Positions 46,098 through 57,400 of a DNA stretch of 64,000 nt are shown one piece after another (position 1 is the stretch's first letter; each line of letters begins with the position of its first letter). The notes under the pieces were generated by a model. That model was not told the origin of the DNA and ran no database searches. It was given only the letters and a program-made list of their open reading frames with translations. This DNA comes from Mnemiopsis leidyi. Taxonomy: Eukaryota > Ctenophora > Tentaculata > Lobata > Bolinopsidae. The DNA is taken from the NCBI GenBank assembly GCA_000226015.1, contig JH153653.1:148963-212962 (forward strand), given 5' to 3'. A program made the translations under genes and the position numbers.

Positions 46098-49000
46098 GCA
46101 GGGGTTTTGTGGGAAATATTTACTGTTTAGATGTGAAACTGTTTGGATTGCTAGTCTGTTTGGGTAATGTACACGTAGATTGTACTTTGTAGATACATTG
46201 TGTTACTGTGTCATGTGACAGGTTGGAACTGATTTCGATGTGAACTAGCTGTGTGACTTTATCGAGCTGTAGCTATTTGATTTTTCTTTAAATGTACATT
46301 TTAAGCCTATAACTCGTTTGAAGGTGCATTTGTTTCCAGTGGTTGTTATGGTAACCAGCGCTCGATATAGGAGTATCAGATTTCAGTCTTCTAGGTCAAC
46401 GCTGATACTATTACATGCTTGAATTTTATATAAGGTAACATTTATTTCTTAACATTTATTAGCATGAATAAGGAGATAGATTTTAGTGATTAAGTGATAC
46501 GTTTACCTCGGGTTATGATATGGACATCCGTCAGGTATTAACCAATTTTGTATAAATTATGTGCTGTAAATTACTTTGATAATAATGGATTGATTGTACA
46601 TTGTGAAACTGTATATCATTGTATTATACATAATTACATAAGTGTATTTACATATTCATACTTAGAGTATTCTTTTTGTTGCCATTTCTGTGAATATTTG
46701 TCAAGCTCGTTTTGATACAATATTCCTCTACAGTCGCATTATGTACGCCATTCAATATGATAAACTATTGAGACCTGAGGTGTTTTCGGCTCTACTAAAG
46801 TAATTAAGGGGAAATTTCTGGCGGATAAATTTCGCTCACATTCTTTAAATCTCCCTTTGATTTGATAGTTACACATCACGAACATCATAATCTCATCAGC
46901 ATGTCACTGAATATAGTCAATGTATCACCACAAGCCAGCGGATTTGTTGTCGCTCTTTCAAACCCTCTGCTGTTCAACAAAGACACCAAGATCAAGTGGG
47001 AATCTCTATCATGACAACTATTGACAATGATTATCTCTACTCAAAAAGGTTTGTCGTAAATCTTTTAAAACATTTTCTTGTTTTCCATCAATTAATGAGT
47101 AACTTTAGCCTAGTTTAAACTGATCTATACTCATGGTCGATGTGGCAGAGTTAGTCCGAAGTGAGTTGTTTGCCCGTGTTACCATTCTATTTACAATTTA
47201 CATCACTAATTTTTTCACTCCTCTTTCAAAGTACCTGGGCAGTTAAATCCGTATCTGACTCCATACTTCTTTCGAGACTTTCTTTAAGATTTAGACACAA
47301 GTTACGGGCACTACTTTGCAGACTACATAATGTCATTAACGCTGAAACTTCGCTCATTACCCTGCCTTCCCTTCGGTGATCAAAATTGCGGAAAATTATT
47401 AATATTCCCGTTGTGCATGTACTATTTGACGTTTTACTGTTTGCTGTACGTTTCTGTGCGGGCGAAGTCCTGCGTAAGTCGCGGCCCATGGTGCACACAC
47501 AGCTGCACCCAAATTAAATTTCCTCCAGAAGTAGTACATGCGATGGTTTAGCTGTGAAAACGTCCCCACGTGTACAAAGTCGGGTGGTAGAATTGTCGTT
47601 TAACTTTAGTAGGCCCGACGATAGCACGGTAATTTGACTTTCTCGCTAGGGGAGCCGGTCTTTGGGTGCGATTTGTTAGCTTCTCTGGGCAGCTGCTAAG
47701 TGCTTCTCTCAGTTTTTGGGGCTGCTTCTATTACTCTGAACTTGACGTTAATTATCCTCTGGACAGACAACCTATAGAGATAGATCGCTGCCGTTTGTTC
47801 AATATTTCGGTGACGATAAGACTCATCAGTAATTATAAGACTGCTTCAACTTGTACCTACTGAAGTCTGATTTGCTCCTAACGTAAGATTAAGAGAATTT
47901 GTAGGAACTATCTTCGTCAGCTAGAACAAGAAGGCGTTTAATGAAGCCACATTCGGGAAGTATCCTGTGTTTGATGTTATTAATATTTTGTTTAAATTCA
48001 TAATTTGTGACAGTCGGCAAAACATATACCTCGCGATACCTACTAATGGCGTTTTATCAACGATTGAAATACATGTTTTAATATGGCGATTCTGAGGATA
48101 TTTTTATCTAGATTCTCCTGATTTCTGTTGTTACAGCGATTCGAACTCCGTAAAAATAACTCCGTAAAAATAACGTCAGAAAATACCTTGTGTCTTTGCA
48201 TTAAAAGGATAATGTTACTTAATTTCAATTTTGGCAAATAGCATCTATATTCTTATATTCAAACCTGAAGTAATGATAAGAAAACTTTCAAGTTACCATA
48301 CCTTCGCCACGTGGCAATATCTGTGCGAAATCCTAAAATTAAATCCAATTTCTTTATAAAATAGTGTAATTATGGTATTTGCTTTTTTTGTGGGCGCAAT
48401 CTCTCCGCTTCCTCGTTTCCCCTATCAAGACTAGGAGTAGGCATTCTATTACGTTCCACAGCCATGGCGTGAGCTTAATCAGATCTTCAGATTTATTTCA
48501 TATTTAATAGAAGTGGTATGGTGCATTTTGCATTACATGAATCCAGAATTTACCGCTACCCCTCAATGCAACTCAGTATTTTAGTATTACTGCAATTGAA
48601 ACCTGTCCAAATAGCTAAACTGAAATTTAGATACTCGGAATCGGTGAATTAATAAGTATGCGGGCGTGACTACTGCGTGCTAATATACTACCGGGCAAAA
48701 ACATGAAATTTGCACGTAAATTCGGCTTTGTAATGAATAAAAAATCATTCTATTACGCTGGCCCACTAGAAACAAGCTTTTAATTACATTCAGCCCCAAT
48801 TTTAGCCGGCTTGGGTGATTTGATAACTTATCTACGCCATTACATGGCGATGTCGCACAGTCTTGTTTCGCGATACGAAATAGACAAAAACACTTTGAAA
48901 ACTGATTATTTAGTGTTGTTATGACTGTTATCATGGTCATGTCTGTTCTTTTCTTGATAAAACTGATTATTCAGTTTTGTTATGACTGTTATCATGGTTA

Positions 49001-50648
49001 TTTCTGTTCTTTTCTTGATAAAACTGTATGAGTAGTCAAAGCACGGTCAATGGATATGTTGGATGGAATATGGATTCATAGCCAAATTTTGCCTCATTCC
49101 CCACGACAAAGGAATCTGGAATATCGACTCTATCCTGTTCCAAATCTTCTCGTTGTCGTATGAACTATATTTTTTGGGCTATTAAACTTTTAATACGACT
49201 CTTTATTGGTCAATAGTTTTGTAGCTATTACAAATTCGTAATTTTGAAGTTTAGACTTTTGCCAATCCCTTCTACCGTTCTTTTATTGAGGCTAGGCTGC
49301 ATTGACAGCAGATCGAAATAATGCTTAACTCTCACCAAATCTTCACCTAATGACTATCAAATAAGTTGATTTGAGATCTTTGAATCGCAGAGGCGCGTGT
49401 TTGGGTGAAATATCGCCAGTTACTCAGATACCCCACGCAGGCGGAAGTTTTGTGAAATATCACCAGATACCCCACACCCTCATTAAAACTCGAACTGTTT
49501 CACTTCCTGATTAGGTAAACTTTCCATTTTTCCTGCTTTCTTTGATCTGATGTTTCGAATTTGAGATGTTAACTCGATTTCTAGCCGGGTTAGATTGGAT
49601 AACGGTATCTATTCACGTAAAGAGATCTTTCGAGTAGGATCCTGATTCGATTTCATTTCCACTCGTATGGTGATTCGTGGTGGAAGTTTCGAGATTAAAT
49701 CAGACCAAACTACGATGGACATATGTACAGATAGGCCGAGTCACGCTGTCTGCCACTAAATAACTCCTGTGTTTGCTTCTGCTGCTTTTTTATGGTATCG
49801 TTTGTTGCCCGAGCTGTGTGTAGGTGTTTTATCGATTTTTGCTGTGACTTTTTAACACGTGTCGAGGAGGGTTCATCATTCCAGACAGATTTGTCTCTAG
49901 GAAACATCGAGTAGTTATTGGTTTCAGAAGGTATTTAAGTTATTTTGTTCAGAAGACGTTCCCAATGGAGGATCCCCACCAACTTGTGGGTCTTGTAGGG
50001 CGTGAAGTTAGAGGATGTATACGTCGGATATCATGTCTCTATCGGCTTTTTTATTTCTTTTTGTAGCAGTTAACATTGAACAGTGGGGTGGCTTTATTTG
50101 GCGACACAGGGCAAACCTTCCGACTTGTTCCCTTATCTGTGTCTTCCCAGTCATTTCCTCTATCTGTGTTCCGCTAATCGGCTGCCATGAGTAGCGTAGT
50201 CTGAGTCAGTTTTCACAAAGATACGTTTATGGGATCACCTGTAACTGCACTAGTGGGATACCTTTTCGAGTTTTATTTGGTCTGACTTGATTTTGGCGGC
50301 TCTATTATCGCTATTCATTAATTCAATGGGCGCCGTGAAATTAAAACAAAATCGGGTTATTGCAGTAAATCATCAAAGATTTTCCCTCGGTTGGAATTGT
50401 CGGGCTAACCAGACAACAGATGTCTTTCATTTCCTGGTGAAATTACATCCTTTTCCTTGACACCTACTGTGGGAGGGCCACTTATCGGCCACAATTTCGA
50501 TAAGTACTGATTAGCTTGATTGAAGGTCCTCCTACTGAACATGCCCGAGGGTATCATTAATCCAACGGTGTGCATGATAACACGACTTCCCTAATACCCT
50601 CTAACTAGTAACTAGAAACTCCAGTTATTCATATTCCTGCTGCAACTT
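46098..50648. other. Gene-poor stretch with one weak small ORF
   Basis: About 4.5 kb after the coiled-coil gene's stop. At 46900-47014 (+) a 37-codon frame (MSLNIVNVSPQASGFVVALS and onward, to TGA) has protein-like composition but no splice or family support. No RNA gene or transposon ends recognised. A direct duplication of about 60 bp ('AAAACTGATTATTYAGTGTTGTTATG'-like, near 48898-49024) is present. Confidence 0.4.
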
Positions 50649-51079
50649 TTATGTCATTGTCCTGAGAGCTGCAGTCCGTTGCCAGGGCGGCTTCAGTCCA
50701 GCAGTTGACCCAGATCCTGCATTCAGATAGAGCCCTGCAATAACCACGTTTTTTGCGTTGTCGGGAGACACGTAATCCGTATATTTGTAGACATACGTCA
50801 GTATCCCCATACCGGCCGTCTGTTATACTGATACCAGAATTCCTGCCCCTTTTGATAGTGTCACGGTCGGGGTGTACATTAGGTCAATCAGATCGTATAA
50901 CAGTGTCCTGAGTTATGACCTTAATCATGATAAGAAAAATCGAAAAACTTATACTACATATACCTTCACGTCAACGCCCCCAAAATGATAGGGACTCAAA
51001 CACACGCGTTTTTATTTTTAGTCTCCTGCACACCCACCTTCTGCAAGAGCTCCGCAATAATTACCATCATCATCGTCTT
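50649..51079 (-). CDS. Two candidate terminal exons of an unknown minus-strand gene
   Basis: Exon 50649-50819 opens after GTATAACAG and encodes TAGMGILTYVYKYTDYVSPD, then NVVIAGLYLNAGSGSTAGL, to a TAA stop. Upstream, 51038-51079 (KTMMMVIIAELLQK) is flanked by GGCTGCAG and GTGGGT. Both are phase 0 and multiples of three, so they join. Farther up, a frame at 51190-51311 (ELEHYSLLHLQLGDLSLQ) may also belong. The composition is more protein-like and GC-richer than the surroundings, but I recognise no family and the 5' end is unknown. Confidence 0.35.
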
Positions 51080-53717
51080 CTGCAGCCGTATATGCAGAAT
51101 ATTATTCGGACTGGAAACCTACACTCCATCTCTTGCTACCCTGCCTGATATTATATATATATTCGATTATACTGAGGGTCGCGTAGCCCACTTTTTTACG
51201 GGGGCGTCTCATATTAGATTTCAAACAATAATCTAATTGTTTTTCATCCTCTTGCAAAGATAGGTCTCCAAGTTGAAGGTGGAGCAGGGAGTAGTGTTCC
51301 AGCTCGTTTTCCACGTTTCTGGTTAACTTTAAAATGTTGTAATACTCAACTTTGAGCTTGTCTTGAGAAAACTATCGATAAGGTTCGCTAAAAGCCGCCG
51401 TAAAACATCTACAGTTGTGTCTTGACTTTGTCTGTATTGATCGTTATCTTTATATCTAGACTTGTTTTCCTGAATCTTCTGCACTTGACCCTACTTAGCT
51501 TTTTATCTCTTTTGTCGTGATCATATCTCTTGTTGAATTGTTACAGTTTGGGTCATGTTCGTCCTTGTTCACGGGATCACGGGCGAACGACTTGAAGACT
51601 ATGCAAATATCCTGTTACCGAATAATTAGGGATCCGTGGAAAATATTTTACTGTCCTGCAGCATACTTGCACCTGTGAAAATCGTACGGTCGACAGTGTC
51701 TCTGAATAGCTCCTATACGTGCAGCAAATCTAATTAATTATCGTATTTACACGGTGAATGCAACGATGCATTTATGTTAGTCCTAATAATTGTGAGCGGA
51801 GTCTTACCCAGGTTGTATGGTTTTGCCAACGTCTTTGTATGCTGTCTCCTCGTTCCGTGCCGAATTTAATTTCGTCACTGTGGGTATGAGATGTAGCGGG
51901 AAATTGTCTACGTGGTGCTGTGATAAATTGATCTTGATTTGTACAAAACGTTTAAACAAAGAACCATCCTACTTAACTCATCAAGGTTTGCCTGATGCTG
52001 AAGGGACGTTTGATAGAGTTATTAGTTAATTTGTTCACTCGTATTTTTGTGTACGTCGTGCTTGTACCAGTAATTTTGTCTGCACCTCTGCAACGTAAAA
52101 AGCTTTGGCGTGTTTGTGTTTGTTGACATGAACAGCCACTATTAAAGTTATCAATGTAGAATGTATTTGTTTATATTTTCATCTACACGTGTAACAATGT
52201 TTAACTTCTGCACTAATTATTTCTGACTTTTTAAAAATTTCATAAAATTTTTGGATTAAATTTCTTTACAGCAACTGAATTCAGTGGTCCCCCTTTTCCA
52301 ATTTAACAAAATCATAATAAGACCTCGAAGGCTGGCAATAAAATCACTAGTCCAGCCCACCATTTTCCCTATAACTATAAGAAATCAATCTTACGAGTTT
52401 TATCTATCGTCCTCCGCCGATTTGATGAGTTTTTGCCATTTCGGTCTGTTCAATTAATTTCTTAACCATTTACTGAACCATTCTTCGAATTTTGCGGTTA
52501 CAGTTCAACTGTTCATGGAGTTACAAATGCAAAATCTAACCGGTTAAAAACTGCCAGCTATACTCTTGGATACTTCTGATCCTGCTATTCTGATAGTAAA
52601 TTCTGCCTTTGCTAGTTGATACTAACACTCTTGAGTTTTGTCCCATTTAATCTTATTTGCCTACATAAATATGGCAATTTAGATATGGAAAAAAATATTT
52701 TTGTATACCTGTTCCATGCCTAAATAATTACACGTTTTCAATTTCACTTTTAAAATCTGACATGAGGAGATATGTGCCATCACCTTCAGAAAGTGGTCCA
52801 TATTTTTCCAATTCTAAGTTCGGCTTGAAAGGGTTTGGACTATTAACTTCAGAGTGAAATTTTATTTGAATAGAAGTAGCATTTTAAAATACATTTTGAA
52901 ATACACGTTAATGTATTTTATATGACGCATGGCTGAGAAAAAGTTGTGACGACGTAACATTTTGAGTCAGCCCCGTGAGAGTCTGCATTCTTGTAGATCA
53001 GTGAACTGGTGTTTTCTTGTCGCATCTTGGAGGCATATTAGCTGGCAATTGCTAATGGCTTTTGATCCGGCTCAAATTAGTTCCTGAAATGCTGTTTTGT
53101 CCCGAAGTTCGTTCTATTTGTATAGCTAATATAAATATTAATTATTAGTGTAAGCTAAATGCAACTGTGTTATGTTATCTCCATTATAGCTACACGGCAG
53201 CCGACAAACCTAATTTTACACGCCGAACATGTAATACCTTTTACGTAGAATCAGTGCACCGTCATTTGTCACGATCACGGGATCGCACGGATATGATACC
53301 TCGTTATCAAAACTCATCAACAAACCACACCTATGCGGGATTACCTGACGGCTAATGCGGAATCAATAGCTCTCAATCTTAGGTCATCACCCGTATATTG
53401 TTTTAATGCTTGAGCTGTTATATGCTGTTTTACAGATATGTTTAAGAGTTTTTCCCTTTTCAAATAATGATCTGAAATTAGACTCAAGATAATGATTTAA
53501 TATTATGTCTACGCTTTTTAGGGAACCGGCGCAAGAATTTTTTGAACCGAATTATATTAGTAAAATCCAAAAAATTGGTCAAGAAATTAAGACATGGATT
53601 ACAAAAAATCTCCCGTAGAATTGAGTGAAAATTGGCCATCGAACATGTGGATAAACTGTAGAAGGATAGCACGACTAGCTTTCACGTGTAAAGATTCTTC
53701 CTGATAATCAGATATCT
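51080..53717. other. Gene-poor AT-rich stretch
   Basis: No supported exon. A 16-nt match to the left-edge repeat core (GAAAATCGTACGGTCG) is found at 51677-51692. Long AT-rich tracts at 52200-52900 look intronic or intergenic. Confidence 0.45.
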
Positions 53718-54178
53718 CTATTGACACCGGACAGCCTGCACTACACAGTTGCACGGTTTATTGGTTAAAGAAGAGGAGTGTCTGTGCTCCCAGACATAGA
53801 CGCCGTGATACATATCTCTGTTTAGGGAGCCTGATAAGAGACCACGTGACTGGAGGACATACTTGTCCACACTGGGGAGATACAACACTGCACCTGGTAG
53901 GATCAGGGCTGTTGTGAGGCTTTGATCCTAATAATATCGTGCTCCTACACACGTAGTGTCCATCAATAGTGGTTGATATTTACCGGTTTCCTTGTTTGTT
54001 TCTTGTTTAGTACGTCATCATGCCTCACCCTCTTTCTTAGCACTTCGATCATGTGGATCAGTGACTGGCTCTGTGGTTCGACAACAATGTTTGTGTTAGT
54101 GGGCCAGTGCATGCCCCAAAATATAAGCATGCTCTGATGTTTGTGATTTAGGATGGACATATTATAGGATTGCAGTTG
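53718..54178 (-). CDS. Two 3'-terminal exons of an unknown gene
   Basis: Exon 53984-54178 (after acceptor AAAATTGCAG) encodes QLQSYNMSILNHKHQSMLIF, then HMIEVLRKRVRHDDVLNKKQ, and ends at the donor CCG, then GTAAAT. Exon 53718-53927 continues in phase 0: DQSLTTALILPGAVLYLPSV, then GLLSGSLNRDMYHGVYVWEH, to TAG. Both are exact multiples of three (65 and 70 codons including stop), and frame continuity across the intron supports them. I cannot assign a family. Upstream exons would lie to the right, where the plus-strand Ig/EGF gene begins, so the two genes may overlap head to head. Confidence 0.5.
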
Positions 54179-54483
54179 CTGCAATTTTTAAGCCACTTTC
54201 CAACCACCAGGAACCAATTATTTTTTAAAAGTTCGAGCTTTTTCCTAGGTTTTGCTTCTTTAAACGTTAGTTGCTGTTGTAGGTTCTTTTTAATACCGTT
54301 TTTTCGATTTCCTTTTGCCAGTCTTTTACTTTATCCTAGATTATTCCAAATTTAGCATTTCGTAATAAACATGGGACATTAATTATATTTACAACATCCC
54401 TTTAAAAAAATGTTATTTCTACGATTCGATCCGATTTGCCTGCCTCCTCAATCTCATCACTTCTCCTACAGGCCAGATGCAAG

Positions 54484-57400
54484 ATGGCCGGCGCGTGGAG
54501 TGTAGTGGTCACCCTTTTGTTATCAGGTTTGGAAAATTTCACTGTATAGCAATTTCATTCTGTAATATCAATCATTTTTCTTAGTTCAACATATTGTATA
54601 ATTATCTTCGGAAAATCTTACTGTATAGCACTTTTATTCTGTTATGTCAATAATTCTTTCTTAGTTCAACATATTGTATAATTATCTTCATACCACTCCA
54701 AATCAATAATTGACTAAAATTAAGAATAAGAATTCATAATTTTTCAAAAACTGAAAGGGAAACAATTTTTAACTTATAACTAGGAATGAGGATACTGATA
54801 TTCTATTCAACATCAAAGTTTATGCTTCGAACGCCAGTCCCGATATTTACTAATTCCTACATCCTTCTCTCCTCAGTGGTATTCGGAGAGAGTGTGTCCA
54901 GATCTAAAACCACCACCCTGGTAGAGAAGATGAGCCCCTGTTCAGAGCGAAGCGCGGTGCCTCCTCCANNNNNNNNNNTCTCACCCCTTTCTCCGTCAGG
55001 TATCATTCCCTCTCTCACCACTCTCTCCGTCAGGTATCATTCCCCTCTCACCCTCTCTCCGTCAGGAATCATTCCCCTCTCACCCCTCTTCCGTCAGGAA
55101 TCATTCCCCTCTCACCCTTCTCTCCGTCAGGTATCATTCCCGAAATACGGGACAGCTCCAACCGGGGGTAGTACTATAGTCCTGCTGGATCTGATGAACT
55201 TACAGTTGTCAGACGAGGGCCGGTACACTTGCTTCGGAGAGAACAAGTACGGCACTGTCGAGAGTCACGGCTGGCTAAAGTTCGCTAAAGGTTTGCTGTT
55301 TGGGAGATTTAGTTAGATTCAAATTATATTTTGATGGCCTTAGCAGAATACGCCAAGTGCGCCATGAGTAGCTAATTGCTGGAGAATATTTGAACATTTT
55401 GTTAATGGTTGCAGTGTGCAAGGAGCAAAGTCAGATGCAGGCCCTGACTGCTCTAACTTTGCCACCCCGCTACATGTTAAGTACTATTTCTAACTAAAAA
55501 TCAAGTTAGATAACTAAAAGTTATCTTCCTAACGTACCGAATGCGACACAACGGCTCTGTTGGGCGTTTATCTTCCTGTCATGTCCGGTACAAGCTTGAC
55601 AGGTGGTCATGTCAGTACTCCTGTACATATTCACAGGACATCTCTCTGAATGTGGAGGTGTTGTAGCTTGTGAGATATACGCTTAATTTTCCCATGTCAC
55701 CTGGCCATGTCACCTGGCCTATATTAAGTCGATAAATGACGTGGTATCAAACTGAACTCTAAAGGAATGAAACAAACTTACCACAAACTTACCACAAAAT
55801 TACCACAAACTTACCACAAACTTACCACAAACTTACCACATTGAGTTCTAGCGCTGTTTGAGACATATCCAGGTTGACAGGTGGTACAGAATGAGGATCC
55901 ACTAAATTCACTCTTGGTGTTTTCTGGACATGGCGTACAAACCGTCATGGTGTGGTCTCTGTATTCCCCAGCATCACATGGATCTGAAAATTTTCATGTT
56001 CGAATTCATGTTTGGCGAGGAAGCTAGCTCCTTAGCTTGAAAGTTTTGAGAAATATATGAACAAAAACCAAAGATAAAGTTTTGAACTCACAACATCCAG
56101 TATTGTCTGGCAAGGAGACCTCCCCTTCAGAACAGGGGATACAGTATATACCCCCAATATAATCACTGTATGTGTTTACTTTACAAGGCAGGCAGTGACT
56201 GTCCTCCTGGCCACGGTACTGTCCTCTTTCGCAAGGAACTAAAATGGAGGTCATATCAGTCAAACGTCCTACTTGTGCTCCATTGTCTAATTGTGTCTTA
56301 GAATAATCTTTTCAAAATTCTTCACCGGCGGCTTAAGACAAATGTAGATATTATGCACTTAGAAGTTCTATTAATTTAAAAGGTGCTGGAGTTTTTTAAT
56401 CTAAAAACTTACCACACTCTGTTTTAGCGCTATTTGAAACCCATCCTAGGCTGCAAGATGTGCAGCTACCTGTTCCGGAGTTGGTACTGAACGAATTTCC
56501 CGGACATTGTGTACATGTCGTCACTGTGTTATCTCGATATTCTCCTGCTTCACATGGTTCTGAAACATGTTATATCTCAGCCATCAAGAGTCTATTGAAA
56601 ACTTATGTGCGCTCAGCTACTGATATCGGTAGAACAGCTCCCAAGTAGCCACTAGTCTGTTAAAATACGGCGGTGAAAAACTCACCACAACCGGTTTTCT
56701 CGCTGTTTGCAACAGCTCCTTCAGGGCAAGGGTTACAGGCGGTAGCTCCGTCCAAACTGTAGCTGAGTATCGGACAGGACACACACCCACTCGTATCTTC
56801 AGTCCACGGGAACATCGTACCGGCCTTGCAATCTGGAGTGTTATGTTATCATTATCGGCTTTTTGTTTGCAATTGTGTGTTTAAATTATCTGAGAGTCAG
56901 TTGTGTTCAAAGTTTTTCAGGTCGGTAGTCTACCAAGCCGTGTTAAAGTGCAAAATTCTTAGCTTGATGCCATTTAGCCATTTGCTTACTTACCAAAGGA
57001 CGCAGGTCTATATTTCTGTGTTGCTGTATCGTCGTTTTGAAACTTGATGTTATTAACACCAGAATTCCACCGGATCTTCTTATCGCCGCTAACCTCATCA
57101 CAATCCGTAACATCAACATCGAACAGAGGAAGTCCGTTACAGTCTACCCTTACTCCAGTAGCGGTTCTAAATACCGTCCAGACCAGGTACTGAGCCTCCG
57201 GCACTACGTAGGAGGATTGAAACGCTCTGTCGGATCCGCCTGGGTCGCAGTCTCTAACTCGGAGTACAGGAGTGTCTGATATCGACAATTTAATACCACC
57301 TGACTTCCAGCCGTCCTTGGCGTCCTCGTTAAAGCCCAAACTGATCCGCAACCCCTGGTTAGCTGTCATGATCTGAAGGGGTGTTTCTTGCAGTTTGAAC

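Noticed and set aside
53758-53952. 64-residue minus-strand frame with several Cys
   Set aside because: A different frame of the same strand joins cleanly to exon 53984-54178 and has better protein character, so this one is a shadow.
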